Assembly: GCA_963715895.1 (NCBI GenBank)
Contig: OY970284.1
Span: 6,200,001-6,264,000, forward strand
Origin: JADGNZ01 sp963715895
GTDB lineage: Bacteria > Acidobacteriota > Thermoanaerobaculia > Gp7-AA8
Length of the DNA stretch: 64,000 nt
Reading direction: 5' to 3'
A program made the position numbers and the translations under genes. The first letter of the stretch is position 1, and the number at the start of each line of letters is the position of its first letter. Shown in pieces: positions 45,291 to 53,959 of the stretch. The notes beneath the pieces were generated by a model. The model had not been told where the DNA came from, searched no databases, and was given only the letters and a program-made list of their open reading frames with translations.

Positions 45291-46184
45291 TTACAGCTTC
45301 TTCAGCAGCCCCTTCCACCGCACCCACGCTTCGTCGCGCGCCTTCTTGTTTCCGGCATACGCGTCTTTCACCTTCTGGTCCACCTCGGCGGGAGGAGGGG
45401 GGGTGTCGCCGGCGCGCATGAAGCCGTGGCCGGCGCCGTCGTACGTCACAGGCTCATAGTTCTTTCCGGCGGCCTTCATCATCTCCACTGTCTTCGGAAC
45501 CGTGGCGCCGACGCGGGCGTCGTTGCCGGCGTAGAAACCGTAGACCGGCGCTTTGATGGCGGCGGTCGCTTCGGCCGTTTCCGGGCCGGTTCCATAGAAG
45601 ACGAAGGCGGCCGAGAGCGTCGGACGGTTCGTGGCAAAGCGGAACGACTGCGTCCCTCCCCAGCAGAATCCGGCCACGGCAACCTTGCCGTTCGCGGCGG
45701 GGAGCTTGGCGACGTAGTCGGCGGCGGCGTTCAGATCGGCGGTGATCTGGTCCGGCGGCAGATCGCGAATGGCCTTGCCCACCGCGGTGCCATCGGCCAA
45801 CGAGCTGGTCCCCCCTCCGTTCGGCCCCATGCCTGACAGCAGATCGGGAGCGATGGCGATGTAGCCGGCTTCAGCGACTTCGTCGGCCTCCATCTGCACC
45901 CAATCGCTCATCCCGAAGATCTCGTGGATGACGACCACCGCCGCCGCCTTCCCCTTCACCTCGGGGTAGACGACGAAGGCGCTGACGACGCGGGTGCCGT
46001 ACTTGAGGTTCACCCATTCGTGATGCCGCGGCGATTGATCGACTCGTTTCTTCGCCCAGTCCTGTGAGAGGCTCGACGGAGCGGCGGCCATCTGATGTTC
46101 GGCGTGCGTAGCGGTTGCCTCCTGCGCAAATCCAGGAATGGCAGTCAACAGGAGCGCGGCGGCAGTGATCAGCGATTTCTTCAT
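45291..46184 (-). CDS. Exported dienelactone hydrolase-family protein
   Basis: A 297-residue alpha/beta hydrolase with signal peptide (SLITAAALLLTAIPGFAQ). Dienelactone hydrolase hallmarks are VVIHEIFGMSDWV (oxyanion/Glu region), Cys174 in GFCWGG (nucleophile Cys in place of Ser), the Asp in YAGNDARVGATVP and His in YDGAGHGFMR. Family members hydrolyse lactones or other esters; most exported ones have unknown substrates. GGAGGA precedes the ATG at 46184; the ORF to 46310 is repeat. The gene lies between the hairpin array and a TCTCGCGG repeat. Confidence 0.92.
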   Translation of the reverse strand: MKKSLITAAALLLTAIPGFAQEATATHAEHQMAAAPSSLSQDWAKKRVDQSPRHHEWVNLKYGTRVVSAFVVYPEVKGKAAAVVVIHEIFGMSDWVQMEADEVAEAGYIAIAPDLLSGMGPNGGGTSSLADGTAVGKAIRDLPPDQITADLNAAADYVAKLPAANGKVAVAGFCWGGTQSFRFATNRPTLSAAFVFYGTGPETAEATAAIKAPVYGFYAGNDARVGATVPKTVEMMKAAGKNYEPVTYDGAGHGFMRAGDTPPPPAEVDQKVKDAYAGNKKARDEAWVRWKGLLKKL

Positions 46185-46232
46185 CGATTCCTCCGATGGG
46201 GGAGATTTTAGCGGAAACGATTGGGCGCGTTG

Positions 46233-46355
46233 TAGCGGGGTTGCGCAGTCTCGCGGTTGCGCGGTCTCGCGGCGGGTCCGTGCTGGGGACTCCTCGGGTC
46301 TTAATGACATCCACCCCCACCGCGAGACCGCGCAACCGCGAGACCGCGAGACCCC
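46233..46355. repeat. Paired GTTGCGCGGTCTCGCGG repeat
   Basis: The left arm 46233-46275 (GGTTGCGC, AGTCTCGC, GGTTGCGC, GGTCTCGC) and right arm 46318-46355 (CCGCGAGA, CCGCGCAA) are reverse complements across a 42-nt centre. It fills the gap between the XrtH partner gene, whose stop it touches, and the dienelactone hydrolase. Confidence 0.85.
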
Positions 46356-46895
46356 TCAGTCAACCGGCGCCGGACGCAGGAGCCACCAGAGCGCAAACGG
46401 GGCGCCGAACACGCCGGCGACGCTGTAGAAATGCGCCGCCGCGCCCCAGAAGTTTCGCGCCACCGGACCGTAGTGCTGCGCGCTCCACGGGCCGAGCCGC
46501 AGGGCGTAAATGGACTGCACATTCACCATGACGGCAGCGACGTGCACGAGGAGGAGCGCGAGACAGGCCAGTAGGAAGGAGGGGATGTTCCGGTCGCTCA
46601 GCGGCTTTCGGGTCACCGAGAAAAGAGTGGTGAGCAGAATGATGTTGGCGGTGAGGTCCATCAGCAGGAGAGCGGGCCGCGGAGAGGCTCGCGGGAAGTC
46701 GTCGCGATCGATGGTCAGGTTCGTTCCGTCCGCGATGAGCCGGGTGACGGGGGGGCGCTCGGTGACGCGAATCAACGGTTCGCTCACGGAGGCCAGCAGG
46801 CGCGCATAGGGAGACGACAGCGCCCACCAGAGGACGAGCCCGAGGAGGAAGCCAGCCGCGCCTTTAGCGAGATTCGGCCAGAGGTTTTTCCGCAA
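46356..46895 (-). CDS. Exosortase-H-associated membrane protein
   Basis: A 179-residue protein with about four hydrophobic segments (GAAGFLLGLVLWWALSS, LMDLTANIILLTTLF, FLLACLALLLVHVAAVMV, GVFGAPFALWWLL) and a periplasm-type loop (~40-70). It overlaps xrtH by 32 bp and is translated from the same mRNA. A small partner membrane protein next to exosortase H is a recurrent arrangement; its biochemical role is not known to me. It may help recruit substrate or assemble the exosortase. Confidence 0.75.
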   Translation of the reverse strand: MRKNLWPNLAKGAAGFLLGLVLWWALSSPYARLLASVSEPLIRVTERPPVTRLIADGTNLTIDRDDFPRASPRPALLLMDLTANIILLTTLFSVTRKPLSDRNIPSFLLACLALLLVHVAAVMVNVQSIYALRLGPWSAQHYGPVARNFWGAAAHFYSVAGVFGAPFALWWLLRPAPVD

Positions 46896-47400
46896 ACTTC
46901 CAGCTCCACAGGATGAAGATCGAGATCGCCGCGAGAATGACCAGCAACTGCCAGACCGCGACGTGGAAGAAGTCGAAGATCGGCCGATAGTGCTCGCCGA
47001 GCCAGAAAAGGGAGCTGAGGCGAATGAGGTTCAGCAGTTCGATGGCGACGCTGGCGACCGCCAACCCGAGCAGCCGTGAGCGCAGCGTGGCCGGAAACGC
47101 GAGGATGGCCGCGGCCAGCAGGATCACCGCCTCGACACCGTTGCAGCCATTCCGAACGTCGAGCGCGAATTGTTGCGAACGCATCACCGTCCCCGTCACC
47201 CCCACGCCGCCTTCCACCCCGCGCAGGAGCAACGCCGCCCCCCGCGCCACGACCTCGGTGAACGGAACGATGACGCGATCATTCACCTGGTTCAGCGCCA
47301 CCACGGCATAGAGAACCACCATGGCGGCGCAGAACTTTGCCACAAAGACGACGCGAGGCCGGAGCGGTCTTGATGCCCCGGCCTTGTTACGGGAGCTCAC
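46864..47400 (-). CDS. xrtH: Exosortase H (membrane cysteine transpeptidase)
   Basis: A 178-residue multi-span protein with the exosortase catalytic triad: Cys86 in NGCNGVEA, Arg127 in LNLIRLSSLFW and His146 in FFHVAVWQ. Length and the small size fit exosortase H, which processes proteins with IPTLxxWG-type C-terminal signals. It starts at a GTG four bases after the stop of the DUF3494 gene, whose C-terminus carries a PTLS-containing helix, the likely substrate signal. Function: cut the sorting signal at the inner membrane and pass the protein toward the surface. Confidence 0.88.
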   Translation of the reverse strand: MSSRNKAGASRPLRPRVVFVAKFCAAMVVLYAVVALNQVNDRVIVPFTEVVARGAALLLRGVEGGVGVTGTVMRSQQFALDVRNGCNGVEAVILLAAAILAFPATLRSRLLGLAVASVAIELLNLIRLSSLFWLGEHYRPIFDFFHVAVWQLLVILAAISIFILWSWKFAEKPLAESR

Positions 47401-47404
47401 GATG

Positions 47405-48751
47405 TCAGATCGATAACCTGTTCATGACAAATAGTCCAGCGGCCGCGAGAAGAACCGTGAGGATCATCAGTCCGATGAGACTCAGCGTCGGACCGCCTTC
47501 CGGCTGGATTGCCGCGAGGATTGCCAGCGCATAGGCGCGGCTGCCCTGACAGCCGACCGAGTCCGTGGCCCGGATGGTGACGTTGAAGATGCCCGTCACC
47601 AGAGGCGTGCCGCTGATGAGGCCCGTGGCCGGGTTGAGCGTGAGGCCGGGCGGCAGCGCACCGCCGGCGATGGCGAAGGTATAGGGCGCGGTCCCCCCCG
47701 AGGCGGTGATCGTCTGTACGTAGGGAACCAGGATCTGACCCGGCGGAAGTGTGGTGGGGCTCAGGACGATGGCCGGGCAGCCTGGGCTGGCGATGGTGAT
47801 CGTGTACAGGCGGCTGCCTGTACACCCGGTCGCGTCGGTGGCTGTAATCGTGAAGGTGAACGTCCCGACGGTGGTTGGCGTTCCGGCGATTGCCCCGGTA
47901 CTGGAGTTGAGGAGCAGACCGGTGGGCAGTGAACCGCTTGAGACGGAAAACGTGTACGGCGAAGTCCCGCCGGAGCCGGAGACGGTCTGGCTGTACGGAG
48001 TGCCTACCGAGCCGTTCGGCAGCGAGGCCGGGTTCACGGTGATGATCGGACAGATCGAAACGCCGCAGGTATTGACGTTGTTGGTATCGAGCGTCACGGC
48101 GCCATTGCGCGCCAGCGTCCGGCCGTTGGTGTTTGACCCGGTCGTGAGCGTGATGCTCGCCAGTGCCAGGATGTCTCCCGTGAACGAGGTGCCTGTTCCG
48201 AGAGTGGCGGAGCTGCCGACCTGCCAGAAGACCTTGTTGCAACTGCTGCCGCCGTTATTGATGACCGTGACCGATGAGTTGCTGGCCGTGGTCAATGTGC
48301 TCCCGGTCTTGAACAGGAACAGCGCGTTGGCATTGCCGAGGGCGTCGAGAGTCAGGGCGCCGGTGAGTTGGGCGGATGACGTGAAGCAGTAGACGCCCGG
48401 CGTCAGCGTCAGGCCTCCCAGATTCTGACCGGTCAGGTCGACCGTACACGGCGTCGTGGCGATGTTGTTGTATGCGGTGGTGAGGTCGTTCTGCGCCTGC
48501 ATGGCCACGGCATCGTTGCTGTGGATCGCTCCTCCGACGACGACTCCGGGAGGGAAGCCGGTCACGGCGCTGCCGGGGCTGACGCCGACGTTTCCGTTGA
48601 CGGTCGTGGCGCCCGTATTGGTGACGGCGGAGCCGCCGAGGACGCCAAAGTTCTGCGCGGTGCCGAGGGAGATCTGGGCCGATGCTGGTGAGGTGGCGAG
48701 AATGAGCGCGAGCCCGATGATCGCCTCGAGGCTGAGGAATGTTTTCTTCAT
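47405..48751 (-). CDS. DUF3494 ice-binding-like surface protein with Ig-like repeats and CTERM-type signal
   Basis: A 448-residue exported protein: signal peptide (AIIGLALILATSPASA), a DUF3494 beta-helix (~25-235; LGTAQNFGVLGGSAVTNTG, NGNVGVSPGSAVTGFPPG), two putative Ig/cadherin-like domains (~240-420; GTPYSQTVSGSGGTSPYTFS) and a C-terminal GGPTLSLIGLMILTVLLAAA helix ending in MNRLSI. The end resembles the IPTLxxWG-CTERM exosortase signal, without the Trp. DUF3494 proteins include ice-binding adhesins, but many simply bind surfaces. Directly upstream of xrtH, it is probably the dedicated substrate. Confidence 0.88.
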   Translation of the reverse strand: MKKTFLSLEAIIGLALILATSPASAQISLGTAQNFGVLGGSAVTNTGATTVNGNVGVSPGSAVTGFPPGVVVGGAIHSNDAVAMQAQNDLTTAYNNIATTPCTVDLTGQNLGGLTLTPGVYCFTSSAQLTGALTLDALGNANALFLFKTGSTLTTASNSSVTVINNGGSSCNKVFWQVGSSATLGTGTSFTGDILALASITLTTGSNTNGRTLARNGAVTLDTNNVNTCGVSICPIITVNPASLPNGSVGTPYSQTVSGSGGTSPYTFSVSSGSLPTGLLLNSSTGAIAGTPTTVGTFTFTITATDATGCTGSRLYTITIASPGCPAIVLSPTTLPPGQILVPYVQTITASGGTAPYTFAIAGGALPPGLTLNPATGLISGTPLVTGIFNVTIRATDSVGCQGSRAYALAILAAIQPEGGPTLSLIGLMILTVLLAAAGLFVMNRLSI

Positions 48752-48946
48752 ATGGATGTCTCTTTCACCGGCAGCGACAGGATTCGACGACACTCCATCG
48801 GTAAATCGCCATCAAGACGATATCGGTGCTCCGAACAGCAAGACTGTTCAAAAGGAGACACTTTCCGCGGAGGCGGCAGTCGTGCCTGCTCCCGGCCGGC
48901 GAAGCCGGCGTCCCGGAGCGCTGACGCCCCGTTGCCCTACCCCACA
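48752..48946. other. Non-coding stretch with short GC inverted repeats
   Basis: Between the DUF3494 start and the 297-bp repeat. It holds a GGCCGGCGAAGCCGGC hairpin near 48894-48909 and no supportable ORF. The promoter of the exosortase locus should lie here. Confidence 0.5.
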
Positions 48947-49243
48947 CTCACAGCATTGCTTCGTTTCTTGCGACGCCCTTTCGCCGAGGGCCTTCTCCCC
49001 CCGCGGTTTTTTTGCGGGGGGAGAAGGTGCCGACAGGCGGATGAGCGAGGCGCATACGCGTCAGAAACGATCTTGCGTCGTTGTCCCAGGCCAGCTTGAA
49101 AGCAATAGTCGCGCGCGAATTAACGCACGCGCGAGCGCCCCCTCATCCGCCTGTCGGCACCTTCTCCCCCGCAAGAAACGCGGGGGAGAAGGCCCTCGAC
49201 GGGGTACAGAGTGCCGACGATTTACGCGAGAGTTGAGAAATGC
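48947..49243 (+). repeat. 297-bp repeat element, copy 1
   Basis: A composite element: CTCACAGCAT start, CTTCGTTTCTTGC, a hairpin (CTTCTCCCCCCGC/GCGGGGGGAGAAG), GTGCCGACAGGCGGATGAG, a variable middle with GCGCGCGAAT and CACGCGCGAG, then the reverse complement CTCATCCGCCTGTCGGCAC, a second hairpin and the end GAGAAATGC. A second, inverted copy of about 90% identity by eye lies at 52455-52752. No ORF of note. Built like a non-autonomous mobile element or extended REP/BIME, but no transposase is present. Confidence 0.85.
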
Positions 49244-49275
49244 GGGCCAGCCGTCGCACGCCAGCGCTCCGTCGC

Positions 49276-49956
49276 CTAATCGTGAAGGATCACATTGAGC
49301 AGCGAGCTGTGCACTTCGAGCCCGCCGTTGTACTTGATGAAGCCGAGCTTCCGAAAACGGTTCATGAAGAAGTTCACCCGTGAGCGCGTCGTGCCGATCA
49401 TCTCCGCGAGCACTTCCTGGCTGATCTTCGGGACCACCGTCTCCGGCTTCCCTTCCTTGCCGAATTGTGCGAGCAGCAACAGGATGCGCGCCAATCGCTT
49501 TTCGCTGGAATTGAAAAGCTGATCGACGAGATCCTCCTGGATGCGGACGTTCCGGGCCAGCAGAAAGGTGACGAAGACGTCGGCGAAGGCGTGCTCTTCG
49601 TGCAGCACGCGAACCATCTCCTGCCGCTCGATCCGCATCAGCGTGCAGCGGGTCAGCCCGGTAGCGGTCACCATGCGGATGCGCTCCGCCGCGGCCACGC
49701 AGGACTCGCCGACGAAGCTGCCGGCGTTGAGCAAGGCCACGGTGGCCTCCTTGCCACGCTGCGAGACGATGGTCAGTTTGACATTGCCCTTCTGGATGTA
49801 GAACACCGCGTCCGCGGCGTCACCCTGGGAGAAGAGAACCTGATTCTTCTTCAGATCGACCAGCGATCTGCCCACGCCCGCGCTATCGAGAAAGCCCTCG
49901 ACATCGAACGCCGCGGGTGGGGGTACCAGGGCGATTGCCAGTCTCGCTGTTTTCAT
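49276..49956 (-). CDS. Crp/Fnr-family transcription regulator
   Basis: A 226-residue regulator: cyclic-nucleotide-binding-like domain (~35-145; LFSQGDAADAVFYIQKGNVKLTIVS, GSFVGESCVAA) and a Crp-type helix-turn-helix (~170-225; ISQEVLAEMIGTTRSRVNFFMNRFRKLGFI). There is no N-terminal Cys cluster, so an FNR-like Fe-S switch is unlikely. An imperfect 24-bp palindrome lies 14 bp before its ATG, between it and the divergent hybrid kinase, and may be its own operator. Flanked by the two inverted 297-bp repeats together with that kinase. Confidence 0.92.
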   Translation of the reverse strand: MKTARLAIALVPPPAAFDVEGFLDSAGVGRSLVDLKKNQVLFSQGDAADAVFYIQKGNVKLTIVSQRGKEATVALLNAGSFVGESCVAAAERIRMVTATGLTRCTLMRIERQEMVRVLHEEHAFADVFVTFLLARNVRIQEDLVDQLFNSSEKRLARILLLLAQFGKEGKPETVVPKISQEVLAEMIGTTRSRVNFFMNRFRKLGFIKYNGGLEVHSSLLNVILHD

Positions 49957-49969
49957 CTTACGGTCGCGC

Positions 49970-49993
49970 TCATGACATAAATTTATAGCATGA
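49970..49993. promoter_or_regulatory. AT-rich palindromic operator/promoter candidate
   Basis: TCATG (49970-49974) and CATGA (49989-49993) enclose a perfect inner palindrome ATAAATTTAT (49977-49986). It is the only AT-rich spot in the divergent region between the Crp/Fnr gene and the hybrid histidine kinase, and sits immediately upstream of the Crp/Fnr start. Autoregulation is inference. Confidence 0.45.
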
Positions 49994-50106
49994 CGCCGCG
50001 ATCTGCCACCCCGAATTGCCGGTGTCCTGGATTGAACAGATTTCCGAACCGGTTGTGAATAGCATCGCCCATTCGGGGCGGTCCAGGCCTCGCCTTGAGA
50101 ACACTA

Positions 50107-52446
50107 ATGGCGATCGATAAAGACAGAGACACGGTTCCTGCCCTCGCGGCATCCGAGGTCCGCTACCGGCGCCTTTTCGAGACGGCTCAGGACGCCATTC
50201 TCATTCTCGACGGCGACAGCGGAAAGATCGTGGATGCCAATCCCTTCGTGATCGCCCTGCTCGGCTACCCGCTCGAGGAGTTGACCGGCAAGGAGCTTTG
50301 GGAGATCGGGTTGTTCCCCGACATCGAGGCCAGCAAGGAGGCCTTCGCGCGGTTGCGCCGGGACGGCTACATTCGTTACGAGGACCTGCCGCTCGAAACG
50401 AGGGACGGCAAGTGCGTGGACGTGGAGTTCGTCAGCAACTCCTACGACGTGAACGGCGAGAAGGTCATCCAGTGCAACATCCGCGACATCACAGAACGGG
50501 TTGAAGCAACCCGCGCCATGCGCGCATCCGAGGTTCGCTACCGCCGGCTCTTCGAGGCGGCACAGGACGCCATCCTGATCGTCGACGGTGACGACCGGAA
50601 GATCATCGACGCCAATCCGTTCGTGATCGCCCTGCTCGGCTACCCGCTCGATGAATTGATCGGGAAGGAGCTCTGGGAGATCGGCCTGTTCCGCGACATC
50701 GCCGAGAGCAAAGCGGCGTTCGACCGGTTGCAGAGAGACGGATACATCCGTTACGAGGATTTGCCGCTCGAAACGAAGGATGGCCAGCGCGCCGAGGTGG
50801 AGTTCGTCAGCAACGCGTACGACGTTGACGGCCGGACCATCATTCAGTGCAACATTCGCGACATCACCGAGCGCAAGACGGCCGAGAAAACAGCGCAGGA
50901 GGGGACCGAGCGTTTCCGTTTCCTCGCCGAGTCGATGCCTCTGATGGTTTTCACCGCCAGGCCAAACGGCGAAGTCGATTACTTCAACCAGCAGTGGAGC
51001 GCGTTCACCGGACTCTCCCTGGATGAGATCAAGGATTGGCGATGGACGAGGTTCATTCACCCGGATGATGTGAAGGAGACCGCCCGCCGCTGGCGGCATG
51101 CCATTCAAAGCGGTGAGCCGTTCGAAGCCCAGCATCGCTTCCGGCGCGCCGACGGCGTCTACCGCTGGCACCTCAGCCGCGCTTGCGCGATGTACGACCC
51201 AGCCGGGAACATAACGATGTGGATCAGCTCCAACACCGACATCGACGACCAGAAGAGCGCCGAGGGAGCTCTCAATCATCTCTACAAAGAGGCGGAATCG
51301 CTCAACCGTGCCAAGGACGAGTTCCTGGCCACCCTTTCCCACGAGTTGCGTACACCGATGACGTCGATCCTCGGCTGGACCGCGTTACTCACCGCCGCCA
51401 CCCTCGATGAGAAGACCCGAAAGGAAGGAATCGCCACCATCCATCGCAGCGCCAAGGCGCAGGCACAGCTCATCGACGACGTTCTCGATGTCTCCCGGAT
51501 GATCACCGGCAAGCTGCGCCTGACCATCGAGCCGGTGGACATGGAGAGCGTACTGAGGTCAGCAATCACCACCTTCGTTCCTGCCGCCGAGGCGAAAGAG
51601 CTGCGTCTCGGGATGGATTTTCAGCCCGATCTCCTCCAACTTGGCGGCGACCCGGCCCGACTGCAGCAGGTGTTCTGGAATCTTCTTTCCAATGCCGTCA
51701 AGTTCACGCCGGCCGGTGGCCGCATCGATATACGGCTCTTCCTGCGCGATTCGAACGCCGTCGTGGAAGTGCAGGACACGGGCACCGGGATTCGTCCCGA
51801 GTTTCTCCCGTACGCCTTCGACCGCTTTGCGCAACAGGAAAGCGGCACCATGCGTCACCACGGTGGCATGGGCATCGGCCTTTCCATCGCCAAGCAGTTG
51901 GTTGAGCTACACGGAGGGACCATCTCCGTGGCCAGCGAGGGGAAAGGGCTCGGCACGACCTTCACCGTCGCCATTCCGGTTCAGGTGTCGGTGCCGGTGG
52001 AGGTCTTTCCCGCCGGCGGACGGAATGAAACGGAGTCGCCTGGCAAAGTTCCTTCGATCGCGGGCCTGCGGGTGCTGGTCGTCGACGACGAGCCGGACTC
52101 ACGCCGGACCATTGCCGCGATCCTCGAACAATATGGAGCAGTCGTCACCGCCGCGGCGAGCGCGAAAGAAGGGCTGACGCTCTCCGCGCGCCAATCCTTC
52201 GATGTGCTCTTGTGTGACATCGCCATGCCGGATCATGACGGCTATTCGCTCATCCGGCGCATCCGATCGCTCGCCGATGAAAAGTCGCACATCCCCGCGG
52301 TGGCATTGACCGCCTACGGCCGCCCCTCCGAGCGCGAGATCGCCCTCGCCGAGGGGTTTGACGAGTATTTGAAGAAACCGGTCGAGCCGGACGAGCTGGT
52401 CTCGATGGTCGCCGACGTGGTGGGACGGAAGGCTCTGCTGGTTTGA
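50107..52446 (+). CDS. Hybrid histidine kinase with three PAS domains and receiver
   Basis: A 779-residue soluble kinase. PAS 1 (~15-135) and PAS 2 (~140-260) are near copies with a 125-residue (375-bp) period (ASEVRYRRLFETAQDAIL versus ASEVRYRRLFEAAQDAIL). PAS 3 (~275-390) is of the PAS_3 type (FTARPNGEVDYFNQQWSAFTG). HisKA follows (FLATLSHELRTPM), then HATPase (WNLLSNAVKFTPAGG, DTGTGI, GMGIGLSIAK) and a C-terminal receiver (LVVDDEPDSRRT, Asp in LLCDIAMPDHDG, Lys in EYLKKP). No membrane helix is seen. Divergent from the Crp/Fnr gene; output partner unknown. Confidence 0.92.
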   Translation: MAIDKDRDTVPALAASEVRYRRLFETAQDAILILDGDSGKIVDANPFVIALLGYPLEELTGKELWEIGLFPDIEASKEAFARLRRDGYIRYEDLPLETRDGKCVDVEFVSNSYDVNGEKVIQCNIRDITERVEATRAMRASEVRYRRLFEAAQDAILIVDGDDRKIIDANPFVIALLGYPLDELIGKELWEIGLFRDIAESKAAFDRLQRDGYIRYEDLPLETKDGQRAEVEFVSNAYDVDGRTIIQCNIRDITERKTAEKTAQEGTERFRFLAESMPLMVFTARPNGEVDYFNQQWSAFTGLSLDEIKDWRWTRFIHPDDVKETARRWRHAIQSGEPFEAQHRFRRADGVYRWHLSRACAMYDPAGNITMWISSNTDIDDQKSAEGALNHLYKEAESLNRAKDEFLATLSHELRTPMTSILGWTALLTAATLDEKTRKEGIATIHRSAKAQAQLIDDVLDVSRMITGKLRLTIEPVDMESVLRSAITTFVPAAEAKELRLGMDFQPDLLQLGGDPARLQQVFWNLLSNAVKFTPAGGRIDIRLFLRDSNAVVEVQDTGTGIRPEFLPYAFDRFAQQESGTMRHHGGMGIGLSIAKQLVELHGGTISVASEGKGLGTTFTVAIPVQVSVPVEVFPAGGRNETESPGKVPSIAGLRVLVVDDEPDSRRTIAAILEQYGAVVTAAASAKEGLTLSARQSFDVLLCDIAMPDHDGYSLIRRIRSLADEKSHIPAVALTAYGRPSEREIALAEGFDEYLKKPVEPDELVSMVADVVGRKALLV

Positions 52447-52454
52447 ACCAGCCT

Positions 52455-52752
52455 GCATTTCTCACACTCTCATGTAAAACGTCGGCAGCCTGTTACCCGT
52501 CGACGGCCTTCTCCCCCGCGGTTTCTGGCGGGGGAGAAGGTGCCGACAGGCGGATGAGGGGGCGCTCGCGCGTGCGTTACTCGCGCGCGATTCGTGATTC
52601 AAGCAGCTTTTTGGCCAACGACACAAGATCGTTTCTGACGCGTATGCGCCCTCCTCATCCGCCTGTCGGCACCTTCTCCTCCCGCAAAAAACCGCGGGAG
52701 GAGAAGGCCCTCGGCGAAAAGGGCGTGGCAAGAAACGAAGCGATGCTGTGAG
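52455..52752 (-). repeat. 297-bp repeat element, copy 2 (inverted)
   Basis: Reverse-complement copy of the element at 48947-49243, with the same ends (GCATTTCTC at 52455; ATGCTGTGAG at 52743-52752), the same paired GACAGGCGGATGAG / CTCATCCGCCTGTC blocks and the same GC-rich hairpins. It starts 9 bp after the hybrid kinase stop and fills the space to the ahbD-like gene. Confidence 0.85.
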
Positions 52753-52778
52753 AGATGAGGCTAAAAAAACCGGCAGCC

Positions 52779-53945
52779 CTACGCTACCGCGTACCTCGCG
52801 CCCGCGGGCATGTACGTGCAGAGCGGATCTGACGCGAACACATCCCCGGTCATCGACCAGGCCCTGGCGCGCGAGCCGCCGCAGAGGTCGCGGAATTCGC
52901 AGAGGCCGCATTTCCCCTTGAGGTTGCTGCTCTCGCGCAGGCTGGTGAAGAGATCGCTGGAGCGATAGATGTCGCCGAGCGATTCATGCTTCACGTTGCC
53001 GGCTTTCAGAGGGAGGAAGCCGCTGGGAAAGACATCGCCGATGTGGGAGATGAAAACGAAACCCTTCCCCTCGTTGACGCCACGCGGCGCACGGGAGATG
53101 GCGCCGGTCTGCGCTTGCACGCCGAGGGGGATCGTGCGCGGACCGTGCTGCAGGAAGAGCGTCGACGCGTCGATCAGACCGGTGGCCGGATCGAGAAGGT
53201 TATCGATCGACTCGTGCCTCTCCGCCGCCATCCGTTGCAGCATGTAGCGGCGGTAGTGCATCGCTTCCGTGGTGCGGATCGCGAACGGCACCTTCTCGCT
53301 GGTGTCGTAGAGAAAACCAAAGAGCTGCTCGACTGCTTCGGGCGTGACCAGATCGGCCTGCTTTCCGCGGCCGGTGGGAACGAGGAAGAAGACGCTCCAC
53401 ATAACGATGCCGAGGTCTTTGAGCAGGTCGACGATCTGCGGAAGATCATCGATCGTTCGGCGCGTGACCGTGGTATTGATCTGCACCGGGATGCCTTCCT
53501 TGCGCGCGGCGCGGATGGCATTGAGCGTAAGGTCGAACGAGCCCGGAACGCGGCGGAATTCGTCGTGGAGGTCGGCGCGCGAGGCGTCGAGGCTGATGGC
53601 CAGGCGGGCCAGGCCGCGGCGCTTCATACGCGAGATCGCCCCGTCGGTGAGCAGCGGCGTCGCGCTCGGCGTGAGCGACGGCTCCAGTCCCTTCGACTTC
53701 GCATATTCGATGAAGTCATACGTGTCTTCGCGCTTGAGCGGATCGCCGCCGGTGATCACGAAGACGCGCGGCTTCAGGAGCGCGATGTCGTCGATCAGCC
53801 GGTACCCCTCTTCGGTGGTGAGCTCGAACTGGCTGCGGCGCGGTTGCGCGGCGGCGCGGCAATGGACGCAGGAGAGGTCGCACGCGCGCGTGTTCTCCCA
53901 GATCACCACGAACGGATTCTGATTGAAGTCGATGCTGGCGTTCAT
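52779..53945 (-). CDS. ahbD: Radical SAM/SPASM heme synthase-like protein (AhbD-like)
   Basis: A 388-residue radical SAM protein with CX3CX2C at Cys22/26/29 (RACDLSCVHCR), SAM-binding TGGDP and a SPASM-type C-terminus (CGLCEFRDLCGG, DPLCTY). The sequence is of the TIGR04053/AhbD/NirJ kind. In the siroheme-dependent route AhbD oxidatively decarboxylates Fe-coproporphyrin III to heme b. Gene order ahbC-ahbAB-ahbD on one strand supports this, but a heme d1-type role cannot be excluded because no nirS/nirF is in view. AAGGAT precedes the ATG at 53945; a 24-bp hairpin repeat lies just upstream of it. Confidence 0.82.
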   Translation of the reverse strand: MNASIDFNQNPFVVIWENTRACDLSCVHCRAAAQPRRSQFELTTEEGYRLIDDIALLKPRVFVITGGDPLKREDTYDFIEYAKSKGLEPSLTPSATPLLTDGAISRMKRRGLARLAISLDASRADLHDEFRRVPGSFDLTLNAIRAARKEGIPVQINTTVTRRTIDDLPQIVDLLKDLGIVMWSVFFLVPTGRGKQADLVTPEAVEQLFGFLYDTSEKVPFAIRTTEAMHYRRYMLQRMAAERHESIDNLLDPATGLIDASTLFLQHGPRTIPLGVQAQTGAISRAPRGVNEGKGFVFISHIGDVFPSGFLPLKAGNVKHESLGDIYRSSDLFTSLRESSNLKGKCGLCEFRDLCGGSRARAWSMTGDVFASDPLCTYMPAGARYAVA

Positions 53946-53959
53946 ATGGATCCTTATGT

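Noticed and set aside
44968..45327. 119-residue minus-strand ORF with SRKLAPQ heptads
   Set aside because: It only translates the 21-nt array, which keeps a frame open because 21 is divisible by three; no ribosome site, no family, and it overlaps the dienelactone hydrolase end.
48752..49275. Plus-strand ORFs across the 297-bp repeat (such as 48456-49298)
   Set aside because: They run antisense through the DUF3494 gene and then translate the repeat; the same repeat-derived peptides appear at 52443-52751, so they reflect the repeat and not a gene.
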